A stretch of DNA of 64,000 nucleotides. Source: Isoptericola peretonis (GTDB taxonomy: Bacteria; Actinomycetota; Actinomycetes; Actinomycetales; Cellulomonadaceae). The notes beneath the pieces are model-generated. The model saw only the letters and a program-made list of their open reading frames with translations, was not told the origin of the DNA and made no database searches. A program made the translations under genes and the position numbers. This document shows positions 43,582-52,898 of the stretch, one piece after another (the first letter of the stretch is position 1; the number at the start of each line of letters is the position of its first letter). Location of the stretch: assembly GCA_023241745.1 (NCBI GenBank), contig JALQCY010000002.1, positions 496,001 to 560,000 of the forward strand. Reading direction: 5' to 3'.

Positions 43582-43610
43582 GCGCCGGTCGGGACCATCC
43601 CGGCCGGCGC
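43582..43610 (+). other. Stem-loop in the secD leader
   Basis: GCGCCGGTCGGG (43582-43593) pairs with CCCGGCCGGCGC (43599-43610) with one G-U pair and a 5-nt loop. A second, weaker CGCGCCGG/CCGGCGGCGCG structure follows before the start codon. It may separate yajC and secD expression or merely stabilise the mRNA. Confidence 0.4.
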
Positions 43611-43658
43611 CATCACGCGCCGGCACACCGGCGGCGCGCAGACGGGAAGAGACAGAAG

Positions 43659-45800
43659 TTGGCGAACTCACGCACGAAGCGGTCGCGTCCGGTACGCACC
43701 CTCGTGGTCTTCACGATCCTGACGATCGTCCTGCCGTTCCTCGCGCTCGGTGCCGGCGTCTTCTGGGACGCCAAGTCCGACGACAACCCGGACGGCGCGA
43801 GCCTCGCCCCGGGCCTGGCGCTCGACCTGCAGGGCGGCACGCAGCTGATCCTCAAGGCCGACACCACGGACGGCTCGGAGGTCACCTCCGAGACGATCGA
43901 CGAGTCGATCAACGTCATCCGGCAGCGGATCGACTCCTCGGGCGTCTCCGAGGCGGAGATCACCGCCCAGGGGTCGCAGAACATCGTCGTCGGCATCCCC
44001 GGCGAGGTGTCGCAGGAGACCATCGACCTCATCTCGCAGCCGGCCCAGATGCGCTTCCGCCCCGTCCTGACCTACGCGGCCGGCGTGCCGACCCCCGAGC
44101 CGTCGGCCTCGCCCTCGGCCGGCGGTGACGCCGCCCCGGACGGCGCGGGCGACGACGCCGCGGCCGACGAGGACGCCGACACCAGCCCCAGCGGCAAGAG
44201 CGCCGGCGCGCCCGTGTCCGTCGACGCCGACACCGACCCGTCGGCCACGCCCACCGCGACCGCGACGTCGGGCGACGACGCCTCCGCGGAGCCGTCGCCG
44301 TCGCCCACCCCTGCGGAGGGCGACGTGTCCGAGCTGACCGACCCCAGCGACCTGGCGCAGATCACGCCGGAGATCCAGCAGGAGTTCGAGCAGCTCGACT
44401 GCACCGACCCCGCCAACCTGCAGGGCGGCGGGGGCGACGACCCCGACGCGACGCTGGTCACGTGCTCCGAGGACGGCCAGCTGAAGTACGTCCTCGGCCC
44501 GATGGAGGTGGACGGCGTCCACATCTCCTCGGCCAGCTCAGGCCTCGTCCCGGGGCCCAACGGCACCACCACCAACGAGTGGGGCGTCTTCCTCAACTTC
44601 GACAGCGAGGGCACGGTCGAGTTCCGCCAGACCACCACGCGGCTCCAGAGCCTCGAGGCGCCCCGCAACCAGTTCGCCATCGTGCTCGACGGCCTCGTCG
44701 TGTCCGCCCCGTCCCTCGACCCGGGCGTCATCATCTCCGACGGCCAGGCCACGATCTCCGGCTCGTTCACACGCGACAGCGCGGCCACCCTGGCCAACCA
44801 GCTGAGCTTCGGCGCCCTGCCGGTGCAGTACACGGTGGAGAGCCAGGAGGTCATCTCCGCGACCCTCGGCTCGGAGCAGCTGCGCAACGGCATGATCGCC
44901 GGGCTCATCGGCCTGGCGCTCGTGGTCGTGTACTCGCTGATGCAGTACCGCACCCTGGGCCTGCTCACCGTCGCGTCGCTCGTCGTGGCGGGCGTGATGA
45001 CCTACGTGGCGATCGCCCTGCTGTCCTGGGGGATGGGCTACCGGCTCTCCCTCGCGGGCGTGGCAGGCCTCATCGTCGCGATCGGCTTCACGGCGGACTC
45101 GTTCATCGTGTACTTCGAACGCATCCGTGACGAGCTGCGCGACGGGCGGACCCTGTCCTACGCCGTCGAGCGCGGCTGGTCCCGTGCCCGCCGCACCGTG
45201 CTGGCGGCCAAGGCCGTGAACCTCATCTCCGCGATCATCCTGTACTTCCTCGCGGTGGGCGGCGTGCAGGGCTTCGCGTTCACGCTGGGTCTCACGACGA
45301 TCATCGACGTGGCCGTCGTCTTCTGGTTCACGCACCCGATGATGGAGGTCCTCACCAAGATCCCGTTCTTCCGGGACGGCCACCTCTGGTCGGGCCTGTC
45401 GCCCGAGCGGCTGCGCGCGGGCTCCGGCCCGCGGTACGTGGGTGCGGGCCGGGTCCGGGCGCCGGAGCCCGCGGTGGCGGGCGCCGCCCCGGCTGCGGCC
45501 GGGGCAGGGACGCCCGAGACCGCCCGCACCGTCGTCGCCGAGCCGGCAGACCCGGCCGTGCGCGACGCGTCGGCCGCAAGCCCGGAGCCGGTCCGCACGG
45601 GGGCGCGAGACGCGGCCGGTCCGCCGGACGACGTGTCCGGCCGCCGGCTCACGATCGCGGAGCGTCGCGCGGCAGAGCGACGTGCCGCGGCCGCGGGGGC
45701 CGATCCGGGTCCCGGCGCCGCACCAGGAGCGGGACCTGACTCGGTGACCGAGGACGGCACGTCGCCCTCGGCGACCGGTGAGAACGAGGAGAGCCGCTGA
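43659..45800 (+). CDS. secD: Protein translocase subunit SecD
   Basis: Predicted 713-residue membrane protein that uses the proton gradient to pull proteins through SecYEG. One N-terminal helix, the large periplasmic P1 domain (LDLQGGTQLILKAD at its start), then a five-helix block with GFTADSFIVYFERIRDELRDG. Two additions stand out: an Asp/Ser/Pro/Ala-rich low-complexity insert of about 80 residues in P1 (about 150-230), and a C-terminal cytoplasmic tail of over 100 residues with ERRAAERRAAA. Start is TTG at 43659. It overlaps secF (TGATG). Confidence 0.93.
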   Translation: MANSRTKRSRPVRTLVVFTILTIVLPFLALGAGVFWDAKSDDNPDGASLAPGLALDLQGGTQLILKADTTDGSEVTSETIDESINVIRQRIDSSGVSEAEITAQGSQNIVVGIPGEVSQETIDLISQPAQMRFRPVLTYAAGVPTPEPSASPSAGGDAAPDGAGDDAAADEDADTSPSGKSAGAPVSVDADTDPSATPTATATSGDDASAEPSPSPTPAEGDVSELTDPSDLAQITPEIQQEFEQLDCTDPANLQGGGGDDPDATLVTCSEDGQLKYVLGPMEVDGVHISSASSGLVPGPNGTTTNEWGVFLNFDSEGTVEFRQTTTRLQSLEAPRNQFAIVLDGLVVSAPSLDPGVIISDGQATISGSFTRDSAATLANQLSFGALPVQYTVESQEVISATLGSEQLRNGMIAGLIGLALVVVYSLMQYRTLGLLTVASLVVAGVMTYVAIALLSWGMGYRLSLAGVAGLIVAIGFTADSFIVYFERIRDELRDGRTLSYAVERGWSRARRTVLAAKAVNLISAIILYFLAVGGVQGFAFTLGLTTIIDVAVVFWFTHPMMEVLTKIPFFRDGHLWSGLSPERLRAGSGPRYVGAGRVRAPEPAVAGAAPAAAGAGTPETARTVVAEPADPAVRDASAASPEPVRTGARDAAGPPDDVSGRRLTIAERRAAERRAAAAGADPGPGAAPGAGPDSVTEDGTSPSATGENEESR

Positions 45801-46897
45801 TGGCCGGCATGCACTTCGCCCAGTGGGGCAACGACCTCTACACGGGGCGCCGGTCGTACCCGATCGTGCAGCGCCGCAAGCGCTGGTTCACGATCGTGGG
45901 CCTGCTCTCCCTCGCGTCGATCGCCGTGATCGGATTCAAGGGCCTCACGCTCGGGATCGACTTCCGGGGTGGCACGGAGTTCACGGTCAACGACGTGGCC
46001 TCGACCGAGCAGCAGCTCGCCGTCGACGCCGTGCACACCGTGCTGCCGGACGAGGAGCCGCGGGTGGCGATCGTCGGCGGGTCGTCCGTGCGCGTCCAGA
46101 CGGAGCAGGTGACCGAGGAGCAGGAGGCCGAGCTCGTCACGGACCTCGCCGCGGCGTACGGAGTCGACGAGTCCGCCGTGACGACGTCGTTCGTCGGCCC
46201 GACCTGGGGCGCCGGCGTCTCGATGCGTGCCCTGTGGGGCACCGTGGTGTTCATCGTGGCGGCGGCCCTGTTCATGGCCGTCTACTTCCGGGCCTGGCGG
46301 ATGTCGGTCGCGGCGATCGTGGCGATGCTCGCGGACCTGCTCATCTCGGCCGGCGTCTACGCGGCGATCGGCTGGGAGGTCACGCCGTCGACGATCATCG
46401 GCTTCCTGACCATCCTCGGCTTCTCCCTCTACGACAAGATGGTCGTCTTCGACAAGGTCCGCGAGAACACGGCGGACGTGCTGACCCAGACGCGCAGCAC
46501 GTACGCGGAGCGGGCCAACCTGGCGGTCAACCAGACGCTGGTGCGGTCGATCAACACCTCCGTCGTCGCGCTGCTGCCGGTGGCGAGCATCCTGTTCGTG
46601 GGCGCCTTCCTGCTCGGTGCGGGCACGCTGCGCGACCTGTCGCTGTCCCTGTTCGTCGGTATCGCGGTCGGCGCGGCCTCCTCGCTGTTCCTCGCGACGC
46701 CGCTCGACGTCGCCCTGCGCACGCGAGAGCCCCGGATCGCCGAGCACACGCGCTCGGTGCTCGAGGCCCGTGCCGGGCTGGTCGCCGACGGCGGCCACGA
46801 CGCCGAGGTCGCCGCGTACACGACCGGGTCCGCGCAGCTCATCCCGGGGCAGCACCAGGGCAACCAGGCCCAGCCGCGCCGCAAGCGTGGCCACTGA
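45800..46897 (+). CDS. secF: Protein translocase subunit SecF
   Basis: Predicted 365-residue partner of SecD. One N-terminal helix, the small periplasmic domain (TLGIDFRGGTEFTVND) and five further helices with GFSLYDKMVVFDKVREN and NQTLVRSINTSVVALLPV, all typical of SecF. ATG at 45800 overlaps the secD stop. A basic tail ends the protein. The apt gene begins close by or overlaps its end. Confidence 0.93.
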   Translation: MAGMHFAQWGNDLYTGRRSYPIVQRRKRWFTIVGLLSLASIAVIGFKGLTLGIDFRGGTEFTVNDVASTEQQLAVDAVHTVLPDEEPRVAIVGGSSVRVQTEQVTEEQEAELVTDLAAAYGVDESAVTTSFVGPTWGAGVSMRALWGTVVFIVAAALFMAVYFRAWRMSVAAIVAMLADLLISAGVYAAIGWEVTPSTIIGFLTILGFSLYDKMVVFDKVRENTADVLTQTRSTYAERANLAVNQTLVRSINTSVVALLPVASILFVGAFLLGAGTLRDLSLSLFVGIAVGAASSLFLATPLDVALRTREPRIAEHTRSVLEARAGLVADGGHDAEVAAYTTGSAQLIPGQHQGNQAQPRRKRGH

Positions 46898-46922
46898 GCC
46901 GGGCGGCACCGTGGAAGAGAAC

Positions 46923-47552
46923 GTGGCGGACACCGGCCTCGACCCGTCGGACGACGGCGCCCGGCGCGCCCCGGAGCCGCGGGACGACATCGTCCTGGAC
47001 CGGCTGCGGGGCCTCGGTCCCGACCGGGCGGCGGAGATCCGCGCCCTGATCCGGGACGTGCCGGACTACCCGCACCCGCCCGTGGTGTTCCGCGACATCA
47101 CCCCGCTGCTGGCGGACGGGCGGGCGCTGGCCGACGTCGTGGAGGCGTTCGCCCGCCTGGTCGACGCGGACGGCGGCGTGGACGTCGTGGCCGGTATGGA
47201 GGCGCGCGGCTTCCTGCTGGGCGCGCCGCTCGCGACCCGCCTCGGCGTGGGCTTCCTGCCGCTGCGCAAGGCGGGCAAGCTGCCGCCCCCCGTGGAGCGG
47301 GTCGACTACGACCTCGAGTACGGCTCCGCGGCGATCGAGCTGCGGACGGGAACACTCGAGGCGGGTGCCCGTGTTCTTCTGATCGACGACGTGCTCGCCA
47401 CCGGTGGCACGGCGCGCGCGGCGGCCGAGCTGGTGGAGCGCTCCGGCGGCCGGGTGGTGGCCCTCGCGTTCCTCCTCGAGCTCGCCGGCCTGGGAGGACG
47501 CGACATGCTTCCGGGCCGTACGGTCGAGGCTCTGCTGCGCGTGGAGTCGTAG
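46923..47552 (+). CDS. apt: Adenine phosphoribosyltransferase
   Basis: Predicted 209-residue purine salvage enzyme making AMP from adenine and PRPP. The substrate-binding motif [14 protein letters not shown] is clear, as are [11 protein letters not shown] and [18 protein letters not shown] chose GTG at 46923, with GGAAGAGA just upstream; GTGs at 46887 (overlapping secF) and 46911 are in frame and possible. Even so, about 30 residues precede the usual start of the family. In many actinobacteria apt lies between secF and rel, as here. Confidence 0.9.
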   Translation: MADTGLDPSDDGARRAPEPRDDIVLDRLRGLGPDRAAEIRALIRDVPDYPHPPVVFRDITPLLADGRALADVVEAFARLVDADGGVDVVAGMEARGFLLGAPLATRLGVGFLPLRKAGKLPPPVERVDYDLEYGSAAIELRTGTLEAGARVLLIDDVLATGGTARAAAELVERSGGRVVALAFLLELAGLGGRDMLPGRTVEALLRVES

Positions 47553-47555
47553 ACT
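47550..47555 (+). promoter_or_regulatory. -10 element (TAGACT) for relA
   Basis: TAGACT overlaps the apt stop codon and lies 50 nt upstream of the relA ATG. Transcription from here would give a leader of about 43 nt that includes the GGAGG ribosome binding site. Confidence 0.45.
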
Positions 47556-47605
47556 TGCCGTCCCGACCGGCGGTGACCCCACGGTGGTTGCGGAAGGAGG
47601 CGCAG

Positions 47606-49960
47606 ATGAGCGACGAGACCAAGGTCGCGCGCGCCTCCGCGGCGCAGGGCTCCGCACCGTCCGCGCGGGGCCCGGGGTCGGGGCTGCGCGTGCGCAACCG
47701 ACTGGTGCGCCTCGGCGTGCGCGGCGCGCCGCCCACCACGCCCGCCCTGGAGCCGGTGCTCCAGGCCGTGCGCACCAACCACCCGAAGTCCGACCTCTCC
47801 GTGCTCGAGCGCGCCTACGCGACGGCCGAGCAGTGCCACCGGGGCCAGGAGCGCAAGTCCGGCGACCCGTACATCACGCACCCGGTCGCCGTCGCGACGA
47901 TCCTCGCGGAGCTCGGCTTCGACGGCGCGACGCTCGCGGCGGCCCTGCTGCACGACACGGTCGAGGACACCGACTACGGGTTGGACGAGCTGAGGCGGGA
48001 GTACGGCGAGGAGATCGCCATGCTCGTCGACGGCGTCACCAAGCTGGACAAGGTGAAGTACGGCGACGCCGCGCAGGCGGAGACCGTGCGCAAGATGGTC
48101 GTCGCGATGGCCAAGGACATCCGCGTCCTGGTGATCAAGCTGGCGGACCGGCTGCACAACGCCCGCACCTGGAAGTACGTGTCAGGCAACTCGGCGCAGC
48201 GCAAGGCGCGCGAGACGCTCGAGATCTATGCCCCGCTGGCGCACCGCCTGGGCATGAACACGATCAAGTGGGAGCTGGAGGACCTGTCCTTCCAGACGCT
48301 CTACCCCAAGGTGTACGACGAGATCGTGCACCTGGTGGCCGAGCGCGCCCCCGCCCGCGAGGAGTACCTCTCGGTGGTGCGCGAGCAGATCTCGGCCGAC
48401 CTGCGCAGCGCCAAGATCAAGGCCACCGTGACGGGCCGGCCCAAGCACTACTACTCGATCTACCAGAAGATGATCGTGCGCGGGCACGACTTCGCGGAGA
48501 TCTACGACCTCGTCGGCACGCGCGTCCTGGTGGACACGGTGCGCGACTGCTACGCGGTGCTCGGTGCGCTCCACGCGCGCTGGAACCCGGTCCCGGGCCG
48601 GTTCAAGGACTACATCGCGATGCCGAAGTTCAACATGTACCAGTCGCTGCACACGACGGTCGTGGGCCCGGGCGGCAAGCCGGTCGAGATCCAGATCCGC
48701 ACGCACGACATGCACCGCCGCGCCGAGTACGGCGTCGCGGCGCACTGGAAGTACAAGCAGATGGCGCCCGCCGGGAAGGCCGCCACGGACGACCCGCGCG
48801 CCAACGACATGGCGTGGCTGCGCCAGCTCGTGGACTGGCAGCGGGAGACGGCGGACCCGAGCGAGTTCCTCGACTCGCTGCGCTACGAGATCGGCGGCGC
48901 GGAGGTGTACGTCTTCACGCCGAAGGGCGAGGTGATGGCCCTGCCCGCCGGCGCGACCCCGGTCGACTTCGCCTACTCCGTGCACACCGAGGTCGGGCAC
49001 CGCACGATGGGCGCGCGCGTCAACGGCCGGCTCGTCCCGCTGGACTCGACGCTGCAGAACGGCGACACCGTCGACATCCTCACGTCGAAGGCGGAGTCCG
49101 CGGGGCCGTCCCGCGACTGGCTCGCGTTCGTGAAGTCGGCGCGCGCCCGCAACAAGATCCGCCAGTGGTTCACCAAGGAGCGGCGCGAGGAGGCGATCGA
49201 GCAGGGCAAGGACGCCATCACGAAGGCGATGCGCAAGCAGAACCTCCCGATCCAGCGTCTGCTCAGCCACGAGGCCCTCGTCGGCCTCGCGAACGACATG
49301 CGCTACGCCGACGTGTCCGCGCTGTACGCGGCGGTCGGCGAGGGGCATGCGTCCGCGCCGCACGTCGTCGACCTCCTGGTCAAGTCGCTGGGCGGCGCCG
49401 AGGGCACCGAGGAGGACGCCGCCGAGGCGGCGCGTCCCGGACGCCCGTCGCGCCGCGGACGCACCGGCGACCCGGGGGTCGTCGTCAAGGGCGTGGACGA
49501 CATCTGGGTCAAGCTCGCCAAGTGCTGCACCCCCGTGCCCGGCGACTCCATCGTGGGCTTCGTGACCCGCGGCGCCGGGGTGAGCGTGCACCGGGGCGAC
49601 TGCGCCAACGCCGAGCAGCTGGCCAAGGCGCAGCCGGAGCGCATGGTCGACGTCTCCTGGACCACCGGGGCCAACACGATGTTCCTGGTGCAGATACAGG
49701 TCGAGGCGCTCGACCGGTCACGCCTGCTGTCGGACGTGACGAAGGTGCTGTCCGACTATCACGTGAACATCCTGTCGGCGACGGTCTCGACCTCCTCCGA
49801 CCGGATCGCGCTGTCGAAGTTCGTCTTCGAGATGGCCGAGCCCGGGCACCTGCAGCAGGTGCTCACCGCCGTGCGCAAGGTGGACGGCGTCTTCGACGTC
49901 TACCGGCTCACCGGGACGAAGGCCTCCGAGCACGAGGTCGCGCAGGCCTCGGACGCCTGA
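47606..49960 (+). CDS. relA: Bifunctional (p)ppGpp synthetase/hydrolase Rel
   Basis: Predicted 784-residue stringent-response enzyme. The N-terminal HD hydrolase domain is intact (H78 in CHRGQE; H116-D117 in [11 protein letters not shown]), so it can degrade (p)ppGpp. The synthetase domain has [39 protein letters not shown] and VEIQIRT. TGS ([20 protein letters not shown]), a zinc-finger-type domain with KCCTPVPGD and a C-terminal ACT domain follow. ATG at 47606 has GGAGG upstream. It is the main alarmone enzyme; the synthesis-only protein at 1.2-2.1 kb adds a second source. Confidence 0.95.
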   Translation: MSDETKVARASAAQGSAPSARGPGSGLRVRNRLVRLGVRGAPPTTPALEPVLQAVRTNHPKSDLSVLERAYATAEQCHRGQERKSGDPYITHPVAVATILAELGFDGATLAAALLHDTVEDTDYGLDELRREYGEEIAMLVDGVTKLDKVKYGDAAQAETVRKMVVAMAKDIRVLVIKLADRLHNARTWKYVSGNSAQRKARETLEIYAPLAHRLGMNTIKWELEDLSFQTLYPKVYDEIVHLVAERAPAREEYLSVVREQISADLRSAKIKATVTGRPKHYYSIYQKMIVRGHDFAEIYDLVGTRVLVDTVRDCYAVLGALHARWNPVPGRFKDYIAMPKFNMYQSLHTTVVGPGGKPVEIQIRTHDMHRRAEYGVAAHWKYKQMAPAGKAATDDPRANDMAWLRQLVDWQRETADPSEFLDSLRYEIGGAEVYVFTPKGEVMALPAGATPVDFAYSVHTEVGHRTMGARVNGRLVPLDSTLQNGDTVDILTSKAESAGPSRDWLAFVKSARARNKIRQWFTKERREEAIEQGKDAITKAMRKQNLPIQRLLSHEALVGLANDMRYADVSALYAAVGEGHASAPHVVDLLVKSLGGAEGTEEDAAEAARPGRPSRRGRTGDPGVVVKGVDDIWVKLAKCCTPVPGDSIVGFVTRGAGVSVHRGDCANAEQLAKAQPERMVDVSWTTGANTMFLVQIQVEALDRSRLLSDVTKVLSDYHVNILSATVSTSSDRIALSKFVFEMAEPGHLQQVLTAVRKVDGVFDVYRLTGTKASEHEVAQASDA

Positions 49961-49998
49961 CCGGGCGGCGCGCAGAGGTGCACGTCGCAGGCTCGGAG

Positions 49999-50004
49999 TA
50001 GGTT
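49999..50004 (+). promoter_or_regulatory. -10 element (TAGGTT) for leaderless LigC-like gene
   Basis: TAGGTT ends 7 nt before the ATG at 50012, with no ribosome binding site. The primase-polymerase gene on the other strand uses the same hexamer with the same spacing. Confidence 0.5.
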
Positions 50005-50011
50005 CGCCAGC

Positions 50012-51181
50012 ATGACGCTGCCGCTCCAGCCGCCGGTGCTGCCCATGCTCGCCAAGTCGGTCCCCGAGGTGCCGGCCCAGCCGGAGGGGGACCCGGTCTG
50101 GGTGTACGAGCCCAAGTGGGACGGCTTCCGCGCCCTGGTGTTCCGCGACGGCGACGACGTGCGCATCGACTCCCGCAACGCGCGGCCCATGCAGCGCTAC
50201 TTCCCGGACGTCGTCGATGCGGTCCTGGACGCCCTGCCCGAGCGCTGCGTCGTCGACGGCGAGATCGTCGTCGCGCGTCCGGGCGACGGAGCCGCGGGGA
50301 CCGCGGCCCACCTCGACTTCGACGCCTTGAGTCAGCGGATCCACCCCGCGGACTCGCGGGTGCGGCTGCTGGCCTCCGAGACGCCGGCCAGCCTCGTCGT
50401 GTTCGACGTCCTCGCCCTCGGCGAGGACGACCTCGGCGGGCGCCCTCTGCGCGAGCGCCTGGAGGCGCTCGACGGGCTCGGTCTCGACGGCCCGAGGGTG
50501 CACGCGACGCCCCGCACGCGGGACGCCGCGGTCGCCCGCGACTGGTTCGCGGCGTTCGAGGGCGCCGGGCTCGACGGCGTCGTCGCCAAGCGGCTCGGCG
50601 ACCCGTACCAGCCGAACAAGCGCGTCCTGCTGAAGATCAAGCACGCCCGCACCGCCGACGTCGTGCTGGCGGGCTACCGGCTGCACAAGACGTCGACCAG
50701 CGAGAAGCCGCTGATCGGCTCGCTCCTGCTCGGCCTGTACGACGGGGACGGGAGCACCGGCGACGGCCCCGGCCGGCTGCAGTTCGTCGGTGTCGCGGCG
50801 TCCTTCCCCGCCGCGCGTCGGGCGGCCCTGCACGCCGAGCTCGCGCCCCTCGTCGTCGAGCCCGGGACCGAGGACGCGGCCGCGCACCCGTGGGCGGACT
50901 GGCAGGATCCGGCGGTCGCGGACGGCAGCGCGGGGGAGCGGCGGCCCGGCGCCCAGTCGCGCTGGAGCGCCGGCAAGGACCTGTCCTTCACCCCGCTGCG
51001 CGTCGAGCGGGTGCTGGAGGTCGGCTACGACCACATGGAGGGGTCGCGCTTCCGCCACACCGCGCAGTTCAAGCGCTGGCGGCCGGACCGCGACCCCGCG
51101 TCGTGCACGTACGACCAGCTCGAGGAGCCCGTCGGCTACGACCTGGCCAGCCTGCTGCCCGGGGCGCCGGGTACCGACTGA
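50012..51181 (+). CDS. ligC: ATP-dependent DNA ligase, LigC-like
   Basis: Predicted 389-residue two-domain ligase. The nucleotidyl-transfer Lys is K35 in EPKWDGFRAL; later motifs are VVDGEIVVA, LVVFDVLAL, GLDGVVAKRL and VLLKIKHART. The OB domain follows (RLQFVGVAASFPAARRAAL). There is no nuclease or polymerase domain as in LigD. In mycobacteria LigC-type ligases are encoded beside a LigD-Pol-like primase-polymerase and help in gap repair. A matching polymerase gene lies 0.6 kb downstream on the other strand. ATG at 50012 is supported by the leaderless -10 element. Confidence 0.88.
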   Translation: MTLPLQPPVLPMLAKSVPEVPAQPEGDPVWVYEPKWDGFRALVFRDGDDVRIDSRNARPMQRYFPDVVDAVLDALPERCVVDGEIVVARPGDGAAGTAAHLDFDALSQRIHPADSRVRLLASETPASLVVFDVLALGEDDLGGRPLRERLEALDGLGLDGPRVHATPRTRDAAVARDWFAAFEGAGLDGVVAKRLGDPYQPNKRVLLKIKHARTADVVLAGYRLHKTSTSEKPLIGSLLLGLYDGDGSTGDGPGRLQFVGVAASFPAARRAALHAELAPLVVEPGTEDAAAHPWADWQDPAVADGSAGERRPGAQSRWSAGKDLSFTPLRVERVLEVGYDHMEGSRFRHTAQFKRWRPDRDPASCTYDQLEEPVGYDLASLLPGAPGTD

Positions 51182-51242
51182 GCCGTGGCCGGCGGGACTC
51201 CACCCGCCGATGAGTTGCGCGACCGAGGGAGGTCGAAGGGGC

Positions 51243-51800
51243 ATGGGAACCCTGAGATACGGACTGATGAGCTGCTCGCTCGACGGCTACGTGGCCGACG
51301 CGGCCGGGGACTTCGACTGGGGCGCGCCGGACGAGACCGTCCACGCGTTCATCAACGACCAGGTCCGGGACGTGCGGACCTTCGTGGTGGGTCGCCACAT
51401 GTTCGACGCCATGCGCGTGTGGGACACGTGGACGCCCGGCGAGAGCGCGGCGGCGGACGAGTTCGCCGAGCTGTGGAAGGACATCGACAAGGTCGTCTGC
51501 TCGGACAGCCTCGCCGCCGTCGACGCACCCCGCACCAGGCTGGAACCGCGCCTCACCACCGACCGCCTGGGCGAGATCGTCGCGGAGACCGACGGGGTCG
51601 TGGAGGTCTCCGGCCCGACGACGGCCGCCGGGGCCCTGCGTGCCGGGATCGTCGACGAGATCACCCTGCGCGTGGTGCCCGCCGTGGTCGGAGCGGGCCT
51701 GCGCGTGCTGCCCGACGACATGCGTGCCGACCTGCGCCTGGCGGAGAGCCAGACGCTCCGTGACGGGTCCGTCTTCCTGCGCTACACCCCGGCCCGCTAG
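51243..51800 (+). CDS. Dihydrofolate reductase-like (RibD C-terminal domain) protein
   Basis: Predicted 185-residue oxidoreductase of the RibD C-terminal family, opening LRYGLMSCSLDGYVADAAGD. GGxT-type nucleotide-binding features appear as VSGPTTAAGALRAGIVDEI, and VVPAVVGAGLRVLPDD completes the fold. Such stand-alone proteins bind NADPH, but their substrates are mostly unknown. ATG at 51243; GGGAGG lies about 11 nt upstream and AAGGGG closer. It sits between the ligase and the convergent polymerase gene, possibly by chance. Confidence 0.82.
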   Translation: MGTLRYGLMSCSLDGYVADAAGDFDWGAPDETVHAFINDQVRDVRTFVVGRHMFDAMRVWDTWTPGESAAADEFAELWKDIDKVVCSDSLAAVDAPRTRLEPRLTTDRLGEIVAETDGVVEVSGPTTAAGALRAGIVDEITLRVVPAVVGAGLRVLPDDMRADLRLAESQTLRDGSVFLRYTPAR

Positions 51801-51804
51801 CGCG

Positions 51805-52893
51805 TCAGGTGCGCTTGCGGTCCGTGTCGCGGCTGGGCTGCACGCGCTTGGGCTCGCCCGGCATCTTCGGGTACTCGGGCGGGTAGGGCAGGTCGCCGAG
51901 CCCGTGCTCCTCCTCGTCCCGGCGCGCGAGGTCCAGCGCGGCGTCGAGGGAGCAGTCGAGCGCGGGGTCACGGTCGGCGCGGAGCGCGGCGAACAGGTCC
52001 CCGCGCTCGGCGAACCGGGCGGGGACGGTCGTGACGTCGAAGTCGTCCGGGTGGACGTCACCCACCTCGTCCCACTCGAGCGGGGTGGAGACCGTGGCGC
52101 GCTTGTTGGGCCGCACCGAGTAGGCGGAGGCGATCGTGCGGTCGCGCGCCATCTGGTTGTAGTCGACGAAGATCTTCTCGCCGCGCTCCTCCTTCCACCA
52201 CTTGGTGGTGACCTGGTCCGGGAGCCGCCGCTCCAGCTCGCGCCCGACCGCGATCGTGGCCCGGCGCGCCTGCTGGAACGACCACCGCGGGGCGAGCGGC
52301 ACGAAGACGTGGATGCCTCGCCCGCCCGAGGTCTTCGGGTAGCCCGTGAGGCCGAGCTCGGTGAGCAGCTCGCGCAGGTGCGGTGCGACGGCCGCCGCGT
52401 CGTCGAAGTCGGTTCCGGGCTGCGGGTCCAGGTCGATGCGCAGCTGGTCGACGGCCTCGACGTCGTCGCGCCGCACCGGCCAGGGATGGAAGGTGATGGT
52501 GCCGAGGTTCGCCGCCCAGGCGACGACGGCGAGCTCGGTGGGCGCCACCTCGTCGGCGGTGCGCCCGCTCGGGAACGCGATCGTGGCCGTCTCGACCCAG
52601 TCGGGCGCCCCCTTGGGCAGCCGCTTCTGGTAGAACGCGTCGCCGCGGTTGTCGGCGCGGGTCGCCATCACCGCCTCGGGCCACCAGCCCTTCGGCCACC
52701 GCTCGAGGGTCGTGGGGCGGTGCAGGAGTGCGCCGAGGATCCCGTCGCCCACGGACAGGAAGTACTCGACCAGCTCGCGCTTGGTGAGGCCCGGCCGGCC
52801 GGGCTGCTCCGGGAAGACGACACGATCGGGGCTGGAGACGCGCACGGTGCGGCCGGCGGCGTCGAGCTCGACGGCGGGAGCGGCAGTGGCCAT
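51805..52893 (-). CDS. LigD polymerase-domain-like primase-polymerase (Prim-PolC/PolD1 type)
   Basis: Predicted 362-residue archaeo-eukaryotic-primase-like polymerase. Metal-binding Asp pair D154 and D156 (RIDLDPQPGTDF), the catalytic-loop motif SGGRGIHVFVPL and KIFVDYNQMARDRTIASAYS mark a LigD-Pol fold. There is no ligase or nuclease domain. Mycobacterial relatives insert ribonucleotides and fill short gaps together with LigC. ATG at 52893 is supported by TAGGTT 7 nt upstream. No Ku gene is in this window, so a role in end joining cannot be claimed. It is convergent with the RibD-C gene. Confidence 0.86.
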   Translation of the reverse strand: MATAAPAVELDAAGRTVRVSSPDRVVFPEQPGRPGLTKRELVEYFLSVGDGILGALLHRPTTLERWPKGWWPEAVMATRADNRGDAFYQKRLPKGAPDWVETATIAFPSGRTADEVAPTELAVVAWAANLGTITFHPWPVRRDDVEAVDQLRIDLDPQPGTDFDDAAAVAPHLRELLTELGLTGYPKTSGGRGIHVFVPLAPRWSFQQARRATIAVGRELERRLPDQVTTKWWKEERGEKIFVDYNQMARDRTIASAYSVRPNKRATVSTPLEWDEVGDVHPDDFDVTTVPARFAERGDLFAALRADRDPALDCSLDAALDLARRDEEEHGLGDLPYPPEYPKMPGEPKRVQPSRDTDRKRT

Positions 52894-52898
52894 GCGCC

